Program-made: the position numbers and the translations under genes
Shown: piece by piece, positions 1 to 5,443 of the stretch
How positions within the stretch are numbered: position 1 is the stretch's first letter
Layout: every line of letters starts with the position of its first letter
Source of the DNA: an uncultured Collinsella sp.
Lineage (GTDB): Bacteria > Actinomycetota > Coriobacteriia > Coriobacteriales > Coriobacteriaceae
Direction of reading: 5' to 3'
Assembly: GCA_937950415.1 (NCBI GenBank)
Contig: CALFDL010000257.1
Location: forward strand, 1-11,315
DNA: 11,315 nucleotides
Notes under the pieces: model-generated
Told to the model about the DNA's origin: nothing
What the model saw: the letters and a program-made list of their open reading frames with translations, nothing else
Database searches by the model: none

Positions 1-123
1 AAGTCCGTGGGCACTCTGGCCGCCACGGGCGACAACGCCGCGACGGCCGCAGCTGCCCTTGGCATCGCCGGTGCGTCCGTCATCGGCGCCGGCTTCGTCG
101 CGTCCAAGCGCCGCGACCACTAG
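1..123 (+). CDS. C-terminal end of a cell-wall-anchored surface protein (5' partial)
   Basis: Only the last 40 codons are in the window, reading from base 1 to the TAG at 121-123. The fragment shows an LAATGD sorting-type motif, a hydrophobic Ala/Gly-rich stretch and a short basic tail (KRRDH). This is the usual order of a sortase substrate: cleavage motif, membrane segment, positive stop. LAATG fits the LAXTG pattern known for class E sortases of actinobacteria, rather than classical LPXTG. The tail closely resembles that of the next gene downstream (ATGD, then ALGIAGA, then a basic end), so the two are probably paralogous surface proteins or share an exchanged anchor module. The function of the missing ectodomain cannot be judged. 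A terminator-like hairpin follows. Confidence 0.75.
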   Translation, partial: KSVGTLAATGDNAATAAAALGIAGASVIGAGFVASKRRDH

Positions 124-146
124 TGCAAGCTTTCATAGTCATTTTC

Positions 147-188
147 AGCCGCCGCGTGGGCATGAGTGTCCTCGCGGCGGCTCTTTGT
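147..188 (+). terminator. Rho-independent terminator after the first surface-protein gene
   Basis: A perfect 10-bp stem (AGCCGCCGCG at 147-156 with CGCGGCGGCT at 173-182) follows the stop codon by 24 bases and leads into a T-rich stretch (TCTTTGTATTT). Past one T-T mismatch the pairing can continue inside the loop, leaving a small apical loop. The T tract is interrupted, so termination strength is uncertain. Confidence 0.65.
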
Positions 189-204
189 ATTTCCGCAGGT
201 GGAG

Positions 205-232
205 GCCTAGGTTCGCATCTACGAACCTAGGC
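205..232. promoter_or_regulatory. Perfect 11-bp inverted repeat upstream of the surface-protein gene
   Basis: GCCTAGGTTCG (205-215) and its exact reverse complement CGAACCTAGGC (222-232) are separated by six bases, CATCTA. No T tract follows, so it is not a standard terminator. It lies about 97 bases before the ATG of the 675-aa surface protein. It could be an operator for a dimeric regulator or a hairpin in the 5' leader. The half-sites are arranged GTTCG...CGAAC, opposite to an actinobacterial SOS box (CGAAC...GTTCG), so LexA is not proposed. Confidence 0.45.
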
Positions 233-267
233 GTATGGAGCCATTTGGCGCATCTTGGTTGTACAGG

Positions 268-302
268 ACCACCGCAAAGGGGACAGGCACCTTTGTGGTG
301 GT
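268..302 (+). repeat. Dispersed hairpin element, copy 1 (GGGGACAGG loop)
   Basis: Arms ACCACCGCAAAGG (268-280) and CCTTTGTGGTGGT (290-302) pair over 13 bp with one G-U wobble in the + strand transcript. The nine-base loop is GGACAGGCA. A second copy with identical arms but an exactly reverse-complemented loop lies at 2711-2745, on the other side of the surface gene. Copy 1 ends 15 bases before the ribosome binding site and would be in the mRNA leader. Recurrence in intergenic DNA suggests a REP-like repeat family; what it does is not visible. Confidence 0.8.
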
Positions 303-316
303 GCAGCCTTTCGACC

Positions 317-323
317 AAGGAGG
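317..323 (+). promoter_or_regulatory. Ribosome binding site AAGGAGG for the 675-aa surface protein
   Basis: A near-perfect AAGGAGG lies five bases before the ATG at 329. The reading frame stays open upstream to about position 59, but that part crosses a terminator and repeats and has no such site. This sequence therefore fixes the start at 329. Confidence 0.85.
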
Positions 324-328
324 CCGTT

Positions 329-2356
329 ATGAACGGAAGCCACTTTGATAAGCAGACCCAGCGCGAGCGCACCTGTTCGCTGGTTCACGGTACTTGGCGC
401 TGCGTGGGCGCCAAAATCGCTTGCGCCGGTGCGTGCGCGCTTATGGTTGGTCAGCTGCTACTGCCGAGCGTGGCGCTTGCGATCGAGTGCGCGGACTCCG
501 GTGTGCCGACGGGTGAGGTCGCAGCGGCTCCGGTGACGCCGACGGGCACGGCGGACTCGGCTGCAACGACCGCGCCGGCGTCCAATGCTGCTCCGGTGGC
601 GCAAACTAACGCTGAACCTCAGCAGGCAACTCCAGCTGACACCGCCAGCGGCTCTGGCGATGCGGTGCCCGCCGAGCAAAACGCCCCCAGCAACAACGCC
701 GCCACGCCGGCAAGCGATGCCATCATGCCCTGCGGCGTGACCGACGTGACGGACGGAGGCGGCGTTAAGGTCAACACGACCGTGGTCAATCACTACACGG
801 ACTGCGTGCTTCCGAGTAATGTCACACTCGAAAAGGGCCAGCCGTATACCTATAATTTCCCCGATGTCGAGGGCGGTATGCCGGATAAGCCGCTCTGCGA
901 ACTTGTCGAAACCAAGTACTACCGGGCCGATGCTGCTTCGGGCACCCTGGCTGAAGTCCAGGACGCATCTATGTCCGATGTGTCGGCTCGCTTTGAGCCT
1001 GTTGGCAATCACATGAGGCTGACGCTGACCTTTACGGGTGGCGCGGCAGGCGGCTCGTATCGACTCACGCGCAATGAGGCTCTTTATATTGGCGCGGCAC
1101 TGACGTATACCGGAACCGACTATGAGGGCGACAATATCATCGTGGGCGACCCTGATGACATCTTCAACGCCTACAGGCCGGGCGGTTCGGTCGTCATCAA
1201 CGAAACCAGGGATGACTACTATATTCGCTACAACATTGACAGTGCCATAACGCTCGTAGCGTCAGAAAGCCAAGTCCTCGAGAGCCTGAACGTCAACGAC
1301 GTGAAGACCGACTATGCACCCGGTGAGGCGCCGCGTGCGACCGCGACGATTCCTGCCGCCGACGCCGATAAGTATGAGATTGCCTACGAGTGTTGGGAGG
1401 AAATGGACGGCAGCGACCCCAGGGAGCTTACGCCCGTCGCCTTCTGGTATTCCGATCCCGCTAAGTACACGCCGGGCATGAAGAAGATTGACCACTTCGA
1501 AGAGGGCAAGTTCTACATGTATTCCGTCGAGCTGAGGCTTAAGGGCGACAATACCCTCGCCGAGGATTACAACGTGAACGTTAACGGCCAATGGGCGAGC
1601 CATACCGTTAAGACTATCAACGGCGTCTTTGCGCCCAATGCGGCCAATATGCTGTGTGAGCAGCCAATCGACGAATGGCGTGCCATCGACGTTATAGAGA
1701 TCAACGGCGCCACAACCGCCTTTAAGGCGGGCGATAAGCCAGTCTTTACGGCGGGTACCCCGGCTGGCTCGGACTCTATCCTGCAGTGTGAATTCTGGAC
1801 GGGCAGCGACGGCAGCGAGGTGAACTCCGTCGAGTTCTGGGATCAGAACATCGCCAACCACATCGATACGTTTAAGCCTGGTGTGACCTATCGTTACGGT
1901 CTGTACTTTAAGCCGGCGCGTGGCTTCTACTTTACGCCCGACACTAAACTGGTGATTAACGGCGTGGAGTGCGGCTATCAGGCGAGTGAGGTGAGTGAGG
2001 TCGATCCCGAGAGCGGCTGGATCCTTACACTGTGGCTGAGCACCGACTTGACGTTTACGCCCGAGGCTACGCCGACTCCCGATCCGCAGCCCACGCCGGA
2101 TCCTAAGCCATCGCCGCAGCCTGAGGTGAAGCCCGAGACGAAACCGGAGGCTAAGCCCGAGACCAAGCCCGCTGCGACGCCGACCAAAACGACCGTCACG
2201 ACCAAGACGGTTGAGAAGACCGCACCGGCAAAGAAGTCCGACGCTGCCCTGGTTGCCACGGGCGACACCACCGCGATGACGGTCACCGCCCTGGGCATCG
2301 CCGGCGCAACCGTTGCCGCAGCCGGTGTCGCCGCGACCAAGCGCCGCAAGCGCTAA
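329..2356 (+). CDS. Sortase-anchored surface protein with a duplicated beta-rich module, function unknown (675 aa)
   Basis: The protein is probably exported and wall-bound. Residues 1-51 look like a signal peptide: a basic N-region, a hydrophobic core near 29-48, and ALA before the likely cleavage at 51/52. Residues 55-130 are Ala/Pro/Thr/Ser-rich linker. Residues 131-310 form a first beta-rich region. Residues 320-435 and 454-579 look like two copies of one module: each starts with an (N/I)xVxxxx-A(P/G) type strand, has an aromatic CxxW or CEFW segment, then VAFW or VEFW, then a (K/N)HxDxF turn and a xYxxxLxxK strand. Residues 580-625 are a Pro/Lys/Thr wall-spanning region (PKPSPQPEVKPETKPEAKP). 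LVATGD at 641-646, a hydrophobic segment and the tail KRRKR complete the anchor. About eight cysteines remain in the mature part, which would allow disulfides. I do not recognise the ectodomain; adhesion or matrix binding would be a guess. No canonical terminator follows the stop codon. Confidence 0.85.
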   Translation: MNGSHFDKQTQRERTCSLVHGTWRCVGAKIACAGACALMVGQLLLPSVALAIECADSGVPTGEVAAAPVTPTGTADSAATTAPASNAAPVAQTNAEPQQATPADTASGSGDAVPAEQNAPSNNAATPASDAIMPCGVTDVTDGGGVKVNTTVVNHYTDCVLPSNVTLEKGQPYTYNFPDVEGGMPDKPLCELVETKYYRADAASGTLAEVQDASMSDVSARFEPVGNHMRLTLTFTGGAAGGSYRLTRNEALYIGAALTYTGTDYEGDNIIVGDPDDIFNAYRPGGSVVINETRDDYYIRYNIDSAITLVASESQVLESLNVNDVKTDYAPGEAPRATATIPAADADKYEIAYECWEEMDGSDPRELTPVAFWYSDPAKYTPGMKKIDHFEEGKFYMYSVELRLKGDNTLAEDYNVNVNGQWASHTVKTINGVFAPNAANMLCEQPIDEWRAIDVIEINGATTAFKAGDKPVFTAGTPAGSDSILQCEFWTGSDGSEVNSVEFWDQNIANHIDTFKPGVTYRYGLYFKPARGFYFTPDTKLVINGVECGYQASEVSEVDPESGWILTLWLSTDLTFTPEATPTPDPQPTPDPKPSPQPEVKPETKPEAKPETKPAATPTKTTVTTKTVEKTAPAKKSDAALVATGDTTAMTVTALGIAGATVAAAGVAATKRRKR

Positions 2357-2389
2357 GTTTCGGTGGTGGCGCTCATCCTCGGCCGCAAA

Positions 2390-2689
2390 CATCTCGATCT
2401 GTAACATCTAGCTGCCCAAAACGGCTCAAAATGTTACAGATTTAGATGAATCGTCTGACCGCCAACCTAATGTCTCAATCTGTAACACCAAGCGAGGATT
2501 GTGGGTTCCAGATGTTACAGATTGAGACAAGCTAGCGGGTGTCGGAACAATGTCTCGATCTGTAACACGTAGCGGGGGATTTGGCCTCTTACTGTTACAG
2601 ATTGAGATGAACGGGCGGACGCTCGCACAATGTCTCGATCTGTAACATCTACGGGGCTCTACGTGGCCTACCTGTTACAGATCGAGACA
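2390..2689. repeat. Array of four 80-bp units, each a 17-bp inverted repeat around a 25-base spacer
   Basis: Left arms of the type TGTCTC(A/G)ATCTGTAACA start at 2390, 2471, 2551 and 2631. Right arms of the type TGTTACAGAT(T/C)GAGACA start at 2432, 2513, 2593 and 2673. The period is 81, 80 and 80 bases. The inner spacer is exactly 25 bases in all four units, and units 2-4 are separated by about 21 bases. Arms are conserved while spacers differ, apart from a weak TAGC-like start. Units 2 and 4 pair perfectly over 17 bp; unit 2 uses A-T and unit 4 G-C at the same position, and unit 3 has G opposite T, a G-U wobble in the + strand RNA. This looks like compensatory change in a hairpin. The array lies between convergent genes, so a promoter role is unlikely. 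It is not a CRISPR, because the repeats alternate in orientation. Confidence 0.9.
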
Positions 2690-2710
2690 AACCAGCCGGC
2701 CAAGTCCAAA

Positions 2711-2745
2711 ACCACCGCAAAGGTGCCTGTCCCCTTTGTGGTGGT
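2711..2745 (-). repeat. Dispersed hairpin element, copy 2 (loop inverted)
   Basis: The arms are the same as in copy 1 (ACCACCGCAAAGG at 2711-2723 and CCTTTGTGGTGGT at 2733-2745), but the loop TGCCTGTCC is the exact reverse complement of the loop at 281-289. The GGGGACAGG core therefore reads on the - strand here. It sits just after the 80-bp palindrome array and before the terminator of the oxidoreductase operon. Confidence 0.8.
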
Positions 2746-2761
2746 CGGGCAGTCGGCATAG

Positions 2762-2799
2762 AAAAAGTCCCCGCCGGGCGTGTGCTCGACGGGGACTTT
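2762..2799 (-). terminator. Rho-independent terminator of the nfnAB-type operon
   Basis: Read on the - strand, a perfect 10-bp stem (AAAGTCCCCG pairing with CGGGGACTTT, 2764-2773 with 2790-2799) runs directly into a TTTTTC tract. It lies about 28 bases past the TAA of the 469-aa gene and is the natural end of that transcript. Confidence 0.85.
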
Positions 2800-2827
2800 G
2801 CCGTTTGATGGCTAGCGCTGTGGGTGA

Positions 2828-4237
2828 TTACTCGCCCAGCAGGCTCTTGGTGATGGAAGCGGCGGCCTTCTTGCCGGCGCCCATCGCCAGAATGACCGTA
2901 GCGGCACCGGTGACGATGTCGCCGCCGGCCCAGATGCGGGGATCGGTGGTCTGGCCGGTCTCCTCGTCGGCGACGATGTAGCCCCACTTGTTGAGCTCCA
3001 TCTTGCCGCCGATCTTCTTTGCGAAGGGGTTGGCGTTGGTGCCGATAGCCGAGATCGCGACGTCGCAGGGAATCTCCTCGATGGCGCCCTCGATGGGCAC
3101 CGGGCGACGACGACCGGACTCGTCGGGCTCGCCGAGCTCCATCTTCTGGACCTTGACGGCGCACACGGAGCCGTCCTCGCCAGCGACAAACTCGAGCGGG
3201 GAGACGAGCGGCAGAACCTCGACGCCCTCGGCCTTGGCATGGTGCAGCTCGGCGCGACGGCAGGGCATCTCGTCCTCGGTACGGCGGTAGGCGATGATGG
3301 CGTGCTCGGCGCCCAGACGCTTGGCAGTACGGACGGCGTCCATAGCCACGTTGCCGCCACCAAAGACGACGACGTTCTTGCCGTGCTTGGTGGGGGTATC
3401 GTACTCGGGGAACTTGTTGGCCTTCATCAGGTTCACGCGGGTGAGGTACTCGTTGGCGAAGAAGACGTTGGGCAGGTTCTCGCCGGGGACGTTGAGGAAC
3501 TTGGGCAGGCCAGCGCCGGTCGCCACGTAGATGGCGTCGAAGCCCTGCTCGAACAGCTCCTCGGCCGTGGCCATGTTGCCCACGACGGAGTTGTACTCAA
3601 ACTTGACGCCCATGTCCTCCAGGCCGTCGATCTCGCGCTTGACGACTGCCTTGGGCAGACGGAACTCGGGGATGCCGTAGACCAGCACGCCGCCGCCGGT
3701 GAAGAAGGCCTCAAAGACAGTGACGTCAAAGCCGTTGCGGGCGAGCTCGCCGGCGCAGGTGATGCCGGACGGGCCAGAGCCGACGACAGCGACCTTCTTG
3801 CCGTTCTTGGGAGCCATCTTGGGCGTGGAAGCGAGCTCGGGGCGGTCACCCAGGAAGCGCTCGAGCTGGCCGATGGCCACGGGCTCGGACTTCTTGCCAC
3901 GGATGCACTTGCCCTCGCACTGGTTCTCCTGCGGGCAGACGCGGCCGCAGATGGCGGGGAGCATGGAATCCTCACGGATAGTATCGAGAGCGCCGCCGAA
4001 GTCCTTCTCGCGGATCTGCTCGATAAAGCGGGGGATGTTGATGTTGACGGGGCAGCCCTCAACACAGAACGGCTTCTTGCAGTTGAGGCAGCGCTCGGCC
4101 TCGGCCAGCGCCATCTCCTCGGTGAAGCCCTTGTCGACGGGGCGGAAGTCGCAGGCGCGCTCGGCAGCCGGCTCCTCGTTATCGGGGGTGCGGGGCGACT
4201 TCATATCGGCAACGAAACGACCATTAACTAGTGGCAT
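2828..4237 (-). CDS. NfnB/GltA-type NAD(P)H oxidoreductase, glutamate synthase small subunit family (469 aa)
   Basis: This is a flavin and iron-sulfur protein of the glutamate synthase small-subunit / NfnB (NfnL) family. It moves electrons between NADPH, FAD and iron-sulfur centres. Two N-terminal cysteine groups, C50-x2-C53-x4-C58-x3-C62 and C97-x3-C101-x5-C107-x3-C111, fit the two clusters of this family. The FAD Rossmann motif VVGSGPSG is at 151-158. The NADP Rossmann motif GGGNVAMD is at 293-300, followed by YRR at 317-319. The C-terminal flavin motif AGGD is at 437-440. Length is normal. The ATG at 4237 lies inside the last codons of the preceding gene (10-base overlap), so the pair is probably translationally coupled. 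Because the partner is an NfnA-type FAD/[2Fe-2S] protein and no large glutamate synthase subunit is seen, I favour an NfnAB-like electron-bifurcating transhydrogenase. Homotetrameric GltA and sulfide dehydrogenase SudA are the alternative names. Confidence 0.9.
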   Translation of the reverse strand: MPLVNGRFVADMKSPRTPDNEEPAAERACDFRPVDKGFTEEMALAEAERCLNCKKPFCVEGCPVNINIPRFIEQIREKDFGGALDTIREDSMLPAICGRVCPQENQCEGKCIRGKKSEPVAIGQLERFLGDRPELASTPKMAPKNGKKVAVVGSGPSGITCAGELARNGFDVTVFEAFFTGGGVLVYGIPEFRLPKAVVKREIDGLEDMGVKFEYNSVVGNMATAEELFEQGFDAIYVATGAGLPKFLNVPGENLPNVFFANEYLTRVNLMKANKFPEYDTPTKHGKNVVVFGGGNVAMDAVRTAKRLGAEHAIIAYRRTEDEMPCRRAELHHAKAEGVEVLPLVSPLEFVAGEDGSVCAVKVQKMELGEPDESGRRRPVPIEGAIEEIPCDVAISAIGTNANPFAKKIGGKMELNKWGYIVADEETGQTTDPRIWAGGDIVTGAATVILAMGAGKKAAASITKSLLGE

Positions 4238-5067
4238 GCGCAGCTCTTTTCCTCATAGGCCTTGAGGGACTCGCCCTCTTCGGAACGGTAAGCGGCCTGG
4301 CGGGCACGAAGGTCATCCCAGTCGACCAGGGTGGCATCGAAGTCGGGGCCGTCGACGCAAGCGAACTTGGTCACGCCGCCCACCTCGACGCGGCAGCAGC
4401 CGCACATGCCGGTGCCGTCAACCATGATGGGGTTGAGCGACGCGGTGATGGGGGTGTCGTACTTCTGGGCGGTGAGGGTCGAGAACTTCATCATCGGAAC
4501 GGGGCCGACGCAGAAGACCTGGCTCACGGCCTTGTCCTGCAGCAGGCGCTCCAGCGGAGCGGTGACAACGCCCTGCTCGCCGTAGGAACCGTCATCGGTG
4601 GTGATGTGGATGTGGTCCTCGTCGAGGAGCTCGCGGAACTGGTCCTCCATGAGCAGGAGGTCCTTGGTGCGGGCACCCATGATGGCGTGCACCTCGTGAC
4701 CGGTCTCGACCAGGTGCTTGGCGACCGGGAAGGCAATTGCAAGGCCAACGCCGCCGCCAATGACGGCGCAGGGGCCCTCAGCCATCTCGGTGGGAACGCC
4801 CAGCGGGCCCACGACGTCGCGCAGCGACTCGCCGGCCTCGTAGGTGGACAGCATCTCGGTGGTCTTGCCGATCACCATGAAGATGAACTCGACCCAGCCC
4901 TCGTCACCGTTCCAACCGGCCAGGGTAAACGGGACGCGCTCGCCCGTCTCGTTGGCGCGAACCATGAGGAACTGTCCAGCGTGCGCATGCTTGGCGATTG
5001 CAGGCGCCTCGATGCGGAACTTGAACACCTTCTCCGAGAACTGCGTCTTCTCCAGGATCTTATACAT
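4228..5067 (-). CDS. NfnA/SudB-type ferredoxin-NAD(P) reductase subunit alpha (279 aa)
   Basis: This belongs to the ferredoxin-reductase-like family of PyrK, sulfide dehydrogenase subunit B and NfnA. An FAD-binding beta barrel occupies the first 100 residues, with RVPFTLA at 44-50 as the flavin motif. The NAD-binding domain starts with IGGGVGLA at 103-110 and contains CVGPVPMM at 186-193. The C-terminus carries a [2Fe-2S] site: DGTGMCGCC at 217-225, plus C237 in FACVDGP. An aspartate ligand has been described for NfnA clusters, and D217 is a candidate here; that assignment is inference. The gene precedes and overlaps the large subunit by 10 bases, giving a two-gene operon with the expected subunit order. 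An AGAGGGG-like ribosome binding site precedes the ATG by about four bases. It would pass electrons between NAD(H) and the partner subunit in the cytoplasm. Confidence 0.9.
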   Translation of the reverse strand: MYKILEKTQFSEKVFKFRIEAPAIAKHAHAGQFLMVRANETGERVPFTLAGWNGDEGWVEFIFMVIGKTTEMLSTYEAGESLRDVVGPLGVPTEMAEGPCAVIGGGVGLAIAFPVAKHLVETGHEVHAIMGARTKDLLLMEDQFRELLDEDHIHITTDDGSYGEQGVVTAPLERLLQDKAVSQVFCVGPVPMMKFSTLTAQKYDTPITASLNPIMVDGTGMCGCCRVEVGGVTKFACVDGPDFDATLVDWDDLRARQAAYRSEEGESLKAYEEKSCACH

Positions 5068-5085
5068 AGAACCCCTCTCTTGTTA

Positions 5086-5126
5086 GGGCTGCCGAACCGT
5101 GCCTCCACGGAAATGGACGGTAGCCC
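5086..5126 (-). promoter_or_regulatory. Structured 5' leader of the nfnAB-type operon
   Basis: An outer inverted repeat (GGGCTGCCG at 5086-5094 with CGGTAGCCC at 5118-5126, one mismatch) encloses an inner perfect hairpin (CCGTG at 5097-5101, CCTC loop, CACGG at 5106-5110). It lies between the predicted transcription start and the ribosome binding site of the 279-aa gene, so it would be part of the mRNA. It matches no riboswitch that I recognise. Confidence 0.4.
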
Positions 5127-5172
5127 GAATAAAACCGTACGCGCACAGGCGTTGTGCAGACATACGATGCAA

Positions 5173-5178
5173 ATTATA
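5173..5178 (-). promoter_or_regulatory. Promoter -10 element TATAAT for the nfnAB-type operon
   Basis: Read on the - strand, a perfect TATAAT occurs in the sequence GGGTATAATTTGC, about 106 bases before the ATG at 5067. No good -35 hexamer is visible 16-18 bases upstream. Transcription would start near 5166 and give a leader of about 100 bases. Confidence 0.5.
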
Positions 5179-5222
5179 CCCTCATGGACATGTCGCTTAC
5201 GTGTGTCTTTGGCAGGTGGGAG

Positions 5223-5276
5223 CAGGGTTTATCCACTTTGGCCTACCAAATAGGGGCAGGTTTATTTTGGTCAGCC
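5223..5276 (+). repeat. Repeat-derived hairpin with GGGGCAGG loop
   Basis: ACCAAATA (5245-5252) pairs with TATTTTGGT (5263-5271) with one bulged base. Outer GGC/GCC pairs are at 5240-5242 and 5274-5276, and the loop holds GGGGCAGG. Just upstream is CAGGGTTTAT (5223-5232), which recurs exactly at 5360-5369. The segment 5246-5270 also matches the reverse complement of 5410-5434 at about 20 of 25 positions, so these are diverged copies of one repeat on both sides of the terminator. Confidence 0.55.
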
Positions 5277-5296
5277 TTATCAGGCAAAACGGCAAA

Positions 5297-5330
5297 GGGG
5301 CCGGCCTCGGGTTGTGATGAGGCCGGCCCC
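5297..5330 (-). terminator. Strong terminator hairpin downstream of pth
   Basis: GGGGCCGGCCTC (5297-5308) pairs perfectly over 12 bp with GAGGCCGGCCCC (5319-5330) around a 10-base loop. On the - strand it runs into TTTGCCGTTTTG and ends pth transcription about 110 bases after its stop codon. On the + strand CTTT follows, so it may act weakly both ways. It insulates the nfnAB-type promoter from pth read-through. Confidence 0.7.
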
Positions 5331-5400
5331 CTTTGGGGCGCTGCATATGTATGGCGGCACAGGGTTTATTACGGCGCGGCTGTCATGGCGTTTCCGTAGA

Positions 5401-5443
5401 TAAAACCTGCCAAAATAACCCTGTCCCTAAATAGTAGGTTTTA
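5401..5443 (-). repeat. Hairpin repeat overlapping the pth stop codon (GGGACAGG loop)
   Basis: TAAAACCT (5401-5408) and AGGTTTTA (5436-5443) form a perfect 8-bp inverted repeat. The outer arm contains the TAA stop codon of pth (5441-5443). On the - strand the enclosed sequence contains TTAGGGACAGGGTTATTTTG, sharing the GGGACAGG core with the other hairpins of the window. The repeat thus starts in the stop codon of the upstream gene. Confidence 0.6.

Noticed and set aside
205..232. SOS box (LexA site)
   Set aside because: The half-sites are in the order GTTCG...CGAAC with a six-base centre; actinobacterial SOS boxes have CGAAC...GTTCG.
205..328. Start of the surface protein upstream of 329
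   Set aside because: The frame is open, but it runs across a terminator, a palindrome and a dispersed hairpin. The AAGGAGG site and signal peptide place the start at 329.
1262..2407. Long - strand open frame opposite the surface protein
   Set aside because: It has an Arg/Gly/Leu-rich shadow composition and no ribosome binding site or recognisable motif. The + strand frame has a signal peptide, repeats and an anchor.
2390..2689. CRISPR array
   Set aside because: The repeats alternate in orientation and form inverted pairs, the spacers are 25 and about 21 bases in alternation, the repeat is only 17 bases, and no cas gene is near.
3239..4231. Long + strand open frames opposite the two oxidoreductase subunits
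   Set aside because: They are antisense shadows of genes with complete cofactor motifs.
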